Origin: Phymatolithon calcareum
Lineage: Eukaryota; Rhodophyta; Florideophyceae; Hapalidiales
Direction of reading: 5' to 3'
NCBI GenBank assembly: GCA_977006965.1
Contig: OZ345366.1
Coordinates: 1,116,001 to 1,180,000 of the forward strand
Length of the DNA stretch: 64,000 nt
Part shown: one piece after another, positions 51,877 to 61,340 of the stretch
Layout of the letters: each line of letters starts with the position of its first letter
Position numbering within the stretch: the first letter of the stretch is position 1
Program-made: the position numbers and the translations under genes
Notes under the pieces: generated by a model
Database searches by the model: none
What the model was told of the DNA's origin: nothing
What the model saw: the letters and a program-made list of their open reading frames with translations, nothing else

Positions 51877-52560
51877 CTATGTGTCCAAGGAACCAACACA
51901 TGCTCACAAGTTCATCCTGTGAGTTTGCCAAAGTTTGGACAACCCACTGCGTGGCAAGAGAGTCTGCATGGGATCGAAATTGAACATCTCCAAAATATCC
52001 GAGTTCTTTCTGGGGACGAGACGGTAGAGCCGATTTCACGTTCCGGGCAAAAATGCAGCCGAGAAAAGTCAACTGAGCAAGATAATGGGAAACCATGCGC
52101 AAAATGACTAACTAGGAATCCAAGATCGGGGACGACAAATATGTGACATGCAACTAAGAGTTGGAACAAGTGGTATGCAATCTGCGGACTCTACTCACAT
52201 GCTGCTGGTCACTGCGCAAGAGGCGCAACTTCCTCCAGTCACGTGGCCGGAAGTGCTCGTGCATCTTCAGCACGTAGAGGCGGTTTTTCAAGTATTTGTT
52301 GATCGTGCGGTCCGTTTGGAAAACTTGACCAACCGTACGATGAAGGTAAGGGTCGAGGTTTTTGGTGTATGCACTGATGAAGTCAGTACGGCTTCCCAGC
52401 GATATTACGCCACCGCAGAAAGGAAGCATGAGTGGCAAGGATCACGAAGATGTCGCTGGAGCACGGAGAGAACATCCGACAAAGAAACCCAGGTCTGAAG
52501 CTGCACACCTCAAGTCTAAGAAAAATGATATCCAGTCGGATCGGCTCACTTTATGAGAGG
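51877..52560 (+). pseudogene. MED15 copy g, exon 3 last segment
   Basis: Resumes after the LINE pair. 52230-52360 encodes HLQHVEAVFQVFVDRAVRLE, aligned with the corresponding block of copy e. Across a frame change, 52360-52560 ends HPTKKPRSEAAHLKSKKNDI with a stop at 52554. Copy b has a stop directly after KKPRS, so copy g preserves the ancestral read-through a little further. Confidence 0.6.
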
Positions 52561-52683
52561 TAAAGCAAACAGGCTGTTCTAACACATCAAACTTCCAATC
52601 GTCGTGCTTCGAATGCGGCAAGGGTCTCGCCCGAAAGGCAGAAATCGGCCAGTACAAGAGAACGAGCGTCTTTAACCGGAACT

Positions 52684-53359
52684 GGGGGGAAATTGTAAGT
52701 TTTTATTTTACAAGCCCTCAACATCAGATTTACAGACAACAGAGCAGCTTGGGTCTCAGTAACTTCTCTGTGTAACAATTATGTTCTCAACTCACAATTG
52801 CTTCACTCATCTCCATCTTCTCCAACGCTAGTATCCATCACTTGCTACGTTCTTCTTCTCCGTAGTAAAAAAAAGCCAAAGTAGGGCAAAAACCTCGAAA
52901 GCGCGACGTCTTCTTGCCCTGTTGACAACACATCGGGGAGGGGGTTCTTAAACGGAAGCCCGCTCGGGAAGACAACTTTGCTTTGAGTGCTTTTGATCGG
53001 GAGCACACTCGGGGGGACAATTTCGGGGGGTTCTTAAAAGGAAGCCCGCTCGGGGGGACAACTTCGCGTGGGGGGCTCTTAATCGGGAGCTCACTCGGGG
53101 GGACAACTTCGGGGGCGCTCTTCAACGGAAGCTCGCTCGGGAGGACAACTTCGGGGGGTTCTTAAAAGGAAGCCGCTCGGGGGGACAACTTCGCGTGGGG
53201 GGGGGGCTCGTAGTCGGGAGCTCACTCGGGGGGACAACTTCGGGAGTGCTCTTCAACGGAAGCTCGCTCGGGGGGACAACTTCGCGGGGCTCTTGAAAGG
53301 AAGCCCGCTCGGGAGGAGAACTTCGCGTGGGGGGCTCTTAATCGGGAGCTCACTCTGGG
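52684..53359 (-). mobile_element. LINE-C insertion with an internal minisatellite
   Basis: Target duplication TTTAACCGGAACT at 52671-52683 and 53360-53372. The left 170 bp are the LINE-C 3' end (minus). The right 430 bp are tandem repeats. Confidence 0.8.
52930..53359 (-). repeat. About 48-bp GC-rich tandem repeats
   Basis: Around nine imperfect units with CGGGGGGACAACTTCG and CTTAAxCGGxAGC landmarks. On the minus strand they encode a repeating EVVPPSELPIKSPP-type peptide in an open frame. Confidence 0.8.
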
Positions 53360-53372
53360 TTTAACCGGAACT

Positions 53373-54569
53373 CTGGAAGAGACAATTTGTAGATAAACGA
53401 CCAGCAGCACCTCACTACTAATGGAGTGATAATTGGACGTTTGATGCTTTTCGTCACATATCTTGAAAATTATCCTGTGAAGACCTGGATCTGCAGTACC
53501 GACGCTGTTTCCAATATACCACGGCCTGTCCAGTACCGCGTCCGGCGTCATAGCGATACAGGTTGATGGGCTGACAGCCGAGGAAATGGTGTGCGCAAGC
53601 GACGTTTGAGAAGCGAGCAACAGCGAATAAGCCGAAAAACAAAGCAAAGAGCGAAGAATTTCGTTTTGCTTGCAAGCTTGGCCCTCGGCGTCGGCAGACG
53701 AAATTGCAGGGTGCAGGATTGATGAGTCCATTTGTAAAAAGTGGTGCCACGTACACGATGCACAACGGTCGCTTGAGCTCGTTCAGTGACGACGCGTTCC
53801 AAGCGCGCGATGCTTCAGAAGCAGAGATAGTGCCTCAATTTTCCCCCGATGCGCCTGTAGGAACGCATTGGAACAACCGTCAATTCATAAGAAGAGGGCA
53901 AATGTCGTCTGCAGATGCACTTTGATCGCCCATACTGCAACAGCGGATGTACTTGCCAAGTCCGTCGACATGGGAGCGCGCATTGCAACTTTCTATTTAC
54001 TTGCGCGGGTACCTGAGATGTGATGATCTCGCTGCTGAACGAGACAGAAGAAATCAATGCATGTTTCGAAACTTGGACGACATGGTTGCGGCACACGGGG
54101 AAGCTTGGCAGCGCTCATGCTTCACTCCAGCCCTCCACGGGTATGGTGCCGATAGGTTTTTGACAATCAAATCTCATAGCTGCCCACAGAAAAATCAATC
54201 TAAATTCAAAAAGACTGGGTCTTGGTTCATGTCTAACACCACGTGTCATTCTCCGATTGCCGGTCGCAGAGAATTCCCCGCGGGGATTTCTGGCACATTT
54301 GTCATCGCATGCCCGACACTAAACCGAAAGGGATTCTTGTTCCAAACAGAGCGCGCTAAATCCTCCTTCAGATCATGGCTAAGACTTGAGCGCCGTGCAC
54401 TACATGAAAGAGGGTGTGAGGCACAAATTTGGGGCGAGATCTGAGCGTTGCGTGGACTGGTTGCGGATTTGAAATGGCTCACAGCGAGAAGGTGCTCTCT
54501 TTTCTCCGAGCTCGGCCCAAAGCCGCGCTTGTGCGCAGATTGCCCCAAATCTGTTGACAAGAACTAATT
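53373..54569. other. Unassigned region upstream of MED15 copy f
   Basis: The longest coherent frame is plus-strand 53947-54444 (165 codons, Ser/Arg-rich). I recognise no family and would not call it a gene with confidence. Confidence 0.3.
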
Positions 54570-54742
54570 TCGTCCCTGCCACTGCGTCGCTTTACACTCT
54601 GTCATCGCCAACAAGGAAGTCCCTCCATGCTTCCTTTGCGCTTCTCCTTTCAAAATTTTTGATTCGCCTCGTCGTGAGCAGGAGTGCCTGCGCTTTTTCT
54701 CACTTCCACTGGTTTCCACAGTCCTTAAATCGCATCTGAATC
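54570..54742 (+). promoter_or_regulatory. Conserved upstream region of MED15 copy f
   Basis: Shares CCTGCGCTTTTTCTCACTTC and other blocks with the region upstream of copy c (28655-28842). Confidence 0.5.
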
Positions 54743-55975
54743 ATGTCAGGTGCTCCGAACAATCTGGCATGGAAAGCGAACCTCCCCTTGGAACACCGTA
54801 TTGCAGTCTGTGCAGCCGTAGGCGAAAAACTCAAAAGTAAGTCCAACTTTCAATGTCCCCTTCAATATTTCCGTGCTTACCTTGATTCAGTGTGTTAACG
54901 AATTTCTGCCTACTGCGATTCTTGGCAACGAAAACATGAAGAATTGTACCCTGAAGACTCCAAAGACAAACTGCGACAGAGAGCGAGCGAGTTTGAGCGA
55001 AACATTTGGACCAGAGCGGAAAGTTGTAATGCTTACTTGCAAGCGATCGCGGAAGAGCTATCCCAATTGGAGAACCAAATTACGCTCTCTAATTTCACAC
55101 GTCCTTGCGGAGCTCCGTCAACAGACCCAAATGTAGAAGCCACTGTTGGTCAACAGGACGAGATTCATGGGGATCCCAGTGCGCAACATGGAATTCGTGT
55201 GCAACATCAACAGCTATTTCAGACACCTGGATACATGCAACCGGACCAGCCTATAATACAAGGTCATCACCAGCCCAAGTTTTTGCAGGACCTTCAAGTG
55301 ATGCGTCAAGCACAGAGCTCGACCGCAGCGAGGCATGTGCCTTATATGAAAGCTCAGCGAAAATTGGCGGAGTTGTTCGAGACATTTGAAAAGCAGAGTC
55401 ATGAGCTCGTGGAGCAGCTAGGACAACTTGAACCGCAGAACTTCGAAATGCAAAGTCTCCAATTGCTAGTGCTGCAAAAAGAGCAACAGCGACAACTGTT
55501 TGCTCAGACACTGGCTCAGAAGCAAAGTAACTTACAGGCTCAGCAACTATTAGGCGCTGAAGCAGTGCGACAGAACGAAGAAGAAATACTGCAGACACAA
55601 CCAACGGGAGGCCAGTCAGTGCCTGTGGCACGCGCCAACTCGGTTTCTGCTGTGAAGGTAGGTTTTGCACTACTTTGAAGACAGGCCTGTGCCTTGAGCG
55701 ACAGTTTTTAACCATTTCAATATCCTCTTCATCCCGTTTGATATCTGCGAAGAGGGGCTCGAAATCGTGCACTCGAGGTGGATCGAGCTCCGTGTGAGAG
55801 GCTCTTGAAGTGGTCGAGGAAAGACGAGGAATATCTGCACATAGAGGAAGACTAGAAAACCAGTTTATGGTGCCAACTTGGAACAAACATCTCCGTTAAA
55901 CAAAGCCCCATGGAACGCTTCTGGTGCAGCAATTACACAGGAGAATGATGCGAACGCGGCGTGAGATGGACTCTT
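54743..55975 (+). pseudogene. MED15-like gene, copy f (KIX and Gln-rich part intact)
   Basis: Exon 1 is 54743-54836 (94 nt, donor GTAAGT). Exon 2 is 54942-55657 (donor GTAGGT). Together they give 270 in-frame codons: the KIX-like domain (MSGAPNNLAWKANLPLEHRI ... LYPEDSKDKLRQRA) and a Gln-rich region without the 29-residue repeats. Intron 2 keeps a TTTTTAACC branch-like motif and its acceptor at 55752. Exon 3 starts with the usual basic segment (RGSKSCTRGGSSSV) but reaches a TGA within 15 codons. Further homology persists in other frames to about 55975. It is therefore a recent pseudogene, or encodes a short KIX-only protein of about 285 residues. Confidence 0.65.
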
Positions 55976-56051
55976 GGCTTCTCACTATCGGCTTTGATGA
56001 CCTTGCGAAAAGCTCAAACGGGACAGAAATAAAGTTAGAGTATTCAAGGTA

Positions 56052-56579
56052 CAGTACAACCTCCCGTACTGCAACACGGCGTTAAAGGCTCATAGATTGC
56101 AACATTAGAGGTATTGCAACTGAGATCCAGCATATCGCTGAATTATGGCCTGAAAAAGTCGCTTTCAGTAAGGTTTACAAAACGTGGCATACTGACATTG
56201 CAACCGCCGCTCTCGGTGCTCTTTAGACAGGTCCTCGCCCAGAATAAGCGCCCATGCGCCATTAGGGAGAGTCCCGCCAAAAACGAAGACGGACCCATGA
56301 TTTTTCTTCTTCCTCGTTTGGAAGTTGTGGCACACATGGACTTGCACAGCGGTGAAAGCTGAGATAAAATTTCATTTGTGCAGTTGATCCTGCAATCCAT
56401 GCCATCATAAATATAACCAAAATTAAAGACCCCTCAGGATTTTGCTTGCAATATAGCAGGTTGCAAGGGACCTTTAAAATTCGATATTTTTGGAAGCATA
56501 CCAAGCTCGTCTGAGCCCATCTGTTTCAAAAATTGCAGGTTTTGCAGCTAGGCGAGTTGCAGTACGGGAGGTTGTACTG
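56052..56579. mobile_element. pogo/Tc1-mariner-type MITE
   Basis: 528 bp with perfect 24-bp terminal inverted repeats beginning CAGTACAACCTCCCGTACTG and a TA duplication (56050-56051, 56580-56581). No transposase is encoded. The CAGTACAACC start is typical of pogo-group elements. Confidence 0.85.
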
Positions 56580-56830
56580 TATGTCAGTTTAGTAGGGGAC
56601 CAATGGCTTCGTCTCGACGCTTCGCGCCGATGACGTCTGCTTATTTCGAGATATTATTTTAATTAATAAGAGTTTTATACATAGTGCTGAGATATTAGGT
56701 CTATGATTCCATTAAATACAGCTACGTATTTATGTACATTTTATAATAGTCTAAATATTTACTAAATTCTACACACTACTTGTCAAAGAAACTGATTCAC
56801 AAATATAACATTTATTTATAACTAACATTT

Positions 56831-57360
56831 CTACGAAAGGGCCTCTCGGTAAACTAAATTTCGATTCAGGTTATCTGTCCTTGTCGTGCACACCGTCAAA
56901 TGTCTTGGATCGGTTACTCGAGACTCACCGACGTTCAGCTGATCGTGCGCAAAACAGTTATCAGATAAGCCAAGTCCAAGCTTTCCGCCAAATGACTGGC
57001 CATGTGCCTTATTGATAGTCATCCCAAAGCAGACCCGGATAGGAAATTGCGTTCTCCATAGACTCCCTATTGGATTTCTGCCGAGCTCGAGCTTCTTCAG
57101 CGGTCTCTTAATCGCGTGACCGTTGCATGGCCTCCCTATTGGATCCCTACTGAGCTCGAGCTTGTTCAACACTCTTTCGAGCACGTGACACTCGCATCGC
57201 CTTAGCAGCTGCAGCAAGGCGTAACGTTCTCTGTTCTACTGTCTCCGCCGCTCTTCGAGTTCTTGCGCGTTCTCAATTTCTTCTTCTGCGCTCCTCGTTG
57301 CGAGAGCGCTGCTGAGCATCTCGAGCTTTTCCCAAGCTGTCGTCCTGAGCACTTGACATC
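56831..57360 (-). pseudogene. Helitron/PIF1-like helicase end joined to a Helitron N-terminal repeat region
   Basis: The distal part (about 57050-56831) has the PIF1/Helitron helicase C-terminal motif TQFPIRVCFGMTINKAHGQS and GQLNVGESRVT-like residues (usually HGQLYVALSRV), ending VYREALS. Just upstream (57360-57080), in other frames, the sequence reads RNEERRRRN and AAETVEQRTLRLAAAAKAMR, the Arg/Glu-rich repeats found near the N-terminus of many Helitron proteins. The whole Rep nickase and most helicase motifs between them are missing, so this is a large internal deletion derivative. Stops confirm it is dead. Confidence 0.6.
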
Positions 57361-58357
57361 CTTGTTCTTCTACTTCAGATATCTGTTCGGGATCCCTTCT
57401 GGCCCCGACCGATAGCCGAACATCCTACACACTTCACCCTAAAAGATATCTGCTTCGCTACACGCAAGTCTATGGCTTTCGTTGAGGGTCCCCTAGGCGA
57501 CCAACAGAATTATAAAATTCTGTATCGGCCAGACTTCTCCCCAAATATCAATCAACCGCTCGCCGCAGCGGATCTTTTTCAGTAAAAACCGCTTTCCCCT
57601 GACTTTGTTGTTCACCGTGTACTCAAACACCGTTCGAGCTGTGCGACGTGCAAGCCCAGGATAGCTTAACAGACGAGCCTGGCCTGTTTTTTCAACTTTT
57701 GGGATGTGAGAAGTGTTCCCGTGTATTCAAAAAGGTAGAAATTTTGAGGCACCTGCAACTCGCAGTGCGCTTTCACTCGGTTCCGTCCCCAAAAACTGAT
57801 TTGTACCCCTCTTGGTACCTCCGAGGTTCTACCGTCTGCTTCTCACGCGCGTCTTCCAACCGTTAGCTACGAATACTTCCCGTGCTAACCAACCGGCGCT
57901 GACCGCAGCCCTGCTATACTTTGCTGACAAGCACCCGCCAAACAGAGCGTCCAAAGTAGCATCTGCAAGGTCCTCCTTTAGGCAACGTCACTCCGCATGA
58001 GAGAGAGCCCTTAAGCGCACTCTCGCAGAGGCGGGACAGCGAATCGGGCTTCGACAGATCCCCACGTGTCCGTTCGCGGATTCTTATGGACACGTAAGGT
58101 AGCCAGATACGACCGCGGAATGGGGGGTGCTAATCTCTGCACCCCACTATAGGATAATTGAAAAGCTAATTAAATTAAAAAATTAATTAAAAAAATCAAT
58201 TACAGTCCAGAGTCCTCGGACTGTCCGGTCCGAGGACCAGGTGGTCCTAAACAGCCGAATTATCAACCCGCAGCAAAGTCTACCAATATATTTCTTCCGC
58301 GTCAAAAATTTCTCACTCTCTTTTATACAGCACTCAAGCACGAAACTTGTATCGGGC
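57361..58357. other. Presumed Helitron interior and spacer with hairpins
   Basis: No protein recognised. Hairpins GGGGTGC-taatctct-GCACCCC (58122-58143) and GTCCTCGGAC-GTCCGAGGAC (about 58212-58236) are present. A plus-strand CEKCSRVFKKVEILRHLQ at 57690 looks like a zinc finger but stands alone. Confidence 0.35.
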
Positions 58358-58380
58358 ACGCACACAACTTGTAACGGACA

Positions 58381-58583
58381 CACAGCCAATAGATTTCTCG
58401 CAAAACCAAGAACACGAGGGATTCCGAGTGATCCCTCACCTCAGTGCGTATCCGCTTTGTTGAACCTTATCTTGTTACTGCATACAGCCAATAGAATTCG
58501 CACAAAAAGAAGAAAACTGGGGATTGCCGAATGATCCCTCAACTCAGCGCGTATCCACCCTGTTGAACATTATCTTATAAAAA
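58381..58583. repeat. Two tandem 103-bp units
   Basis: Units start ACAGCCAATAGA at 58382 and 58484. Each contains TCCCTCA[C/A]CTCAG and GTTGAAC[C/A]TTATCTT. Confidence 0.8.
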
Positions 58584-58612
58584 TGTAACAAATGAGAATC
58601 AAAAGAGACCCC

Positions 58613-58637
58613 GACAGACAGACAGACAGACAGACAG
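58613..58637. repeat. (GACA)6 microsatellite
   Basis: Six GACA units directly before the Helitron-like end at 58641. A degenerate GACAGGCAGACAAACAGACA tract is also at 61650. Confidence 0.9.
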
Positions 58638-58640
58638 CGA

Positions 58641-58690
58641 TTTTAGTAGTAAAGGACAAGTGGCTCCGTGGCGGCGTTTTGCGCCTATGC
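58641..58690 (-). mobile_element. Helitron 3' terminus 2
   Basis: The minus-strand end with hairpin GGCG-caaaa-CGCC and a TACTACTAAA terminus, homologous to the terminus at 56588. The body presumably lies to the right (58690 onward). Confidence 0.5.
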
Positions 58691-58746
58691 AAAAGATAGA
58701 AAATGAAGAGTGTAGAGTATAGAGAACTTAAACAAAAGATCTATTA

Positions 58747-60740
58747 CTCCAATTTAGTGTCCTCCTCCGTCCCTCCCCGTCTCCGTGTTTTGCATATTTA
58801 CCCTCAGCTAACCCTTGTCCGCTCTTCGTGTGAATCCCGTGTCCAGATCTGCCCAACATTCCAGCTCGTGTCCTTGCTCCGCTCCATGCGTAACTGGTCT
58901 GCACTCCGTCAGCCCCAGATTTCACTCTTCGCCTACTGATCCGCCACACTTGTAATTACTCGCATGCTGTGTATCGGCTCTCTTGTTCCTCCTCCATCCG
59001 CCCTGTGTCACTCTGTATTTTTCCCATTCACCCTTTGTGCCACTCTCGGCTTACTACTTTCGACAATTTCATCACTCCGCTGCCCTCGATACGCCCCTCG
59101 TGTCGCTCTCGCTTTACCCCTCCCGCATTTTGCATCACTTCCATTTCATCACTTGTGATGTTCCTGCTTTCCCCTTTGCCCTTCTTGGAACATCGCTTCT
59201 ACCCCTTGTACCCTTGTCGTCACTCCACTTTAACTCTTTGCGTTTGTCTCAATTTAATCCTTGCAGAACTTTGTCCGGCTGTCTTTCCGTTGGTACGCCC
59301 CTTGTACCACTCCCCTTCTACCCTTTGACCGCGTTTTGTGCATCTCCAATTTCCTATTGTACCCTTCTTGAACCTCCCCTGTATCCCTCGAGACCACTCG
59401 TTACACCCCTGTGTCACTCCCTTACGCCTGGTGCGTCTTTTGTGTCACTCTAGTTTTACGACTCCCTCTCCCTTGTGTCGTGCTCGTCCCTTGCTTCACT
59501 TGGTGCTCTTCGTTTCAGTCAGCTCTTTTTCTTTTGTGTCACACCGTGGCCACTGGTACGCCTCTTGTGACACTCCCTTTTCCATCCCTCTGTGCCATTT
59601 GTCACTTCGCTCTACCCTTTCACCTCTCCATGCCAGTCACTCTTTGACCTCTTGTGCCCTTCTTGTCACTACTTATGCCCCTTGAGCCAAATAAGAAGCA
59701 CGCTCCTATCCTTTATCCGAAAAACCCAGTCCTCCAATTTAGCGTCCTTCTCCGTCGCCCCTGTATCCCCGTGTTCTGTATTCTCACCTTCCGGTAACCC
59801 TTGTTCGCCAATCTTGTGAGTCTTGTGTCCTGCCCTACTCAGCGTGCCACTCTCATGCTCTTGCTCCGCTTCATGTGTCATTTTGCTGCGCTCGATTATC
59901 CCGACATTTCGCTCCTCGGCCTGCTCATCCACCACACTTCTCATTACTCGCATGCTATACACCGCCGCTCGCGTTCCTCCCCTGTCCGCCCCTGTTGCAC
60001 TCCACTTTTTCTTATTCTCTCTTTTTGTCACTTGCGCTTACTCCTTTCGTCACTTGGGCCGTTCGATTACCATCTGTACGACCTTCGATTCACTTCCGTT
60101 TTAAACTTTCCTCCTCTTCTGTCACTCACATTGTATCTCTTTTGCCCTCCTTGCTCGTCCCCTTTTCCCCTTTGTCCTTCTTCGAACATGGCTTCTACCC
60201 CTTGTGCGCTTTGTGTCACTCCTTTTTTATCCCTTTTGACCTTGTCTCAACCCCTCTTGTACTCCTTATGCTCTTCTTTTCATTGCTATTTTACTCTATT
60301 TTGTCTTCATTTACTACTTGCGCAGCCTTTCGTCGCTCCTTTTTCCCTTAGTAGGCCCGCTGTGTCACTATCCTTCTACTCCTTGCGCCCTTGCGTCACT
60401 CTCCATTCTCCCCTTGTGCCCTTCTTGGAACTTCTCTCACAAACGTTAAGCCCACTCATTTCACCTTTATGTCACTCCCCTTTTACGCCTTTCTCCCCCT
60501 TGTGCCGTTCCTCCCTCTTTCGACTTCATTCTCATCCCCATTTTACCCCTTTTCCCGTTACTGATCTCCTTGTCATGCCCCATTTTATCCTTGTGCCCTT
60601 CTTATCACTCCCTTTTCAACCCTCGTACCACACCTAATTTTCCCCTTTCGCCCATTGTGTTTTTCCCTTGCCTCTGGTACGACCCTTATGGAAGTCCCCA
60701 TTTACCCCTTCCGCCTCTGGTATTCCTCTTGTTCCACCCA
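58747..60740. repeat. Pyrimidine-rich minisatellite in two 985-bp units
   Basis: The plus strand is overwhelmingly C and T, built from degenerate units such as CCCTTGTGCCACTCCCTTTTA. The higher-order period is about 985 bp: CTCCAATTTAGTGTCCTCCT at 58747 recurs as CTCCAATTTAGCGTCCTTCT at 59732, and ATTACTCGCATGCTRT at about 58955 and 59943. Long open frames across it are low-complexity artefacts. Confidence 0.8.
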
Positions 60741-60859
60741 CCTCTTACCCTTTTGTGGCGTCCAACGCCACAATCATACTCCTATACAAATAGCTCCCTT
60801 CAAAATTGTCATTACAGCTTGTATTTACAGCAAAACCTTTCAGATAGCATTACAGACAT

Positions 60860-61085
60860 TATAGTACCATAGGTTTCCATCCGATGTGCTTACAGATGCT
60901 TTACACTGTAAGCACATCGGCGTGCAGCGCTATTGATCCATTTCTCATATTGCCAAGTCATCTTTTGATCCAATTCGTTTTCTATAAAGGTCGCCGCGAA
61001 GCGGCGACCTCTGCTTTTTGCCAGGGAACAACCTGGCGACAACCAGTTTGCCAACTTGTGCGTTTAACACCCCACACCTTTTCGA
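60860..61085 (+). mobile_element. RepX repeat, copy 2
   Basis: Starts at the hairpin CCGATGTGCTTACAG / CTGTAAGCACATCGG (60881-60895, 60906-60920) and carries ATTGATCCATTTCTCATA, then GTCGCCGCgaaGCGGCGAC and CCAGTTTGCCAACTTGTGCG. Similar in order to 62590-62884 (inverted) and, at its end, to 6300-6440 (inverted). Class unknown. Confidence 0.5.
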
Positions 61086-61159
61086 CCCATGCCTCAAGTA
61101 CGCCTTTTCTCTCACTCCCCATCTACAGATGTGTACGAGCGTAGTTTCCGATCTTATAT

Positions 61160-61340
61160 CACATCAAAAAATGTATTTTCGAGTGATCACTCACCTCAGT
61201 GCAAATCCACCCTGTTGAACCTTATCATGTTACTGCATACAGCAAATATATTTCCCACAAAAATAAGAACACTGGAGATTCTGAGTAATCCCTCACCTCA
61301 GCTCGTATCCACCCCGTTGAACCTTATCTTGTAGAAATGC
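61160..61340. repeat. Tandem 103-bp units, second locus
   Basis: Two units homologous to 58381-58583 (TGATCACTCACCTCAGTG at 61184, TAATCCCTCACCTCAGCTC at 61287, each followed by GTTGAACCTTATC). The pyrimidine tract lies between the two loci. Confidence 0.75.

Larger units (their letters stand above)
41497..52560 (+). pseudogene. MED15-like relic, copy g, scattered by insertions
   Basis: Pieces of one plus-strand MED15-like gene in correct order: exon 2 at 41497-41544 and 42018-42125 (matching ARQLLGVEMVPQNQQE of copies b and f), intron 2 at about 42126-42182 and 48828-48890 (with TTTCTAAC), and exon 3 at about 48890-49812, 50031-50290 and 51877-52560. Exon 3 keeps the central block (IKLSIIKSKYRAQLQRMLPI), a VDRAVRLENL block otherwise seen only in copy e, and the KKPRSEAAHLKSKK junction. 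It then stops, with no MED15 C-terminal domain. The intervening 9 kb is LINE-C, LINE-E with gypsy, a short LINE, and a LINE carrying another LINE. Exon 1 and the KIX region were not found upstream. Confidence 0.7.
56588..58640 (-). mobile_element. Helitron remnant 1 (minus strand)
   Basis: On the minus strand the 3' end reads GGCGCGAAGCGTCG ... GTCCCCTACTAAA near 56588. It is clearly related to the end of remnant 2 at 58641 (GGCGCAAAACGCCG ... GTCCTTTACTACTAAA). Upstream lie pieces of a Rep-helicase protein. The 5' end was not identified; 58640 is only the point where the next element's end begins. Confidence 0.55.

Noticed and set aside
52930-53359. CRISPR-like or protein-coding gene array
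   Set aside because: Tandem minisatellite within one LINE target-site duplication; no spacers, no independent gene features.
57648-57866. Single C2H2-like zinc-finger ORF
   Set aside because: Only one CxxC...H-type match, no supporting domain, in a Helitron remnant.
59801-60637. A 278-codon open frame in the pyrimidine-rich region
   Set aside because: It is Ser/Leu/Pro/Phe-rich low complexity produced by absence of purines, with parallel open frames in all three phases.
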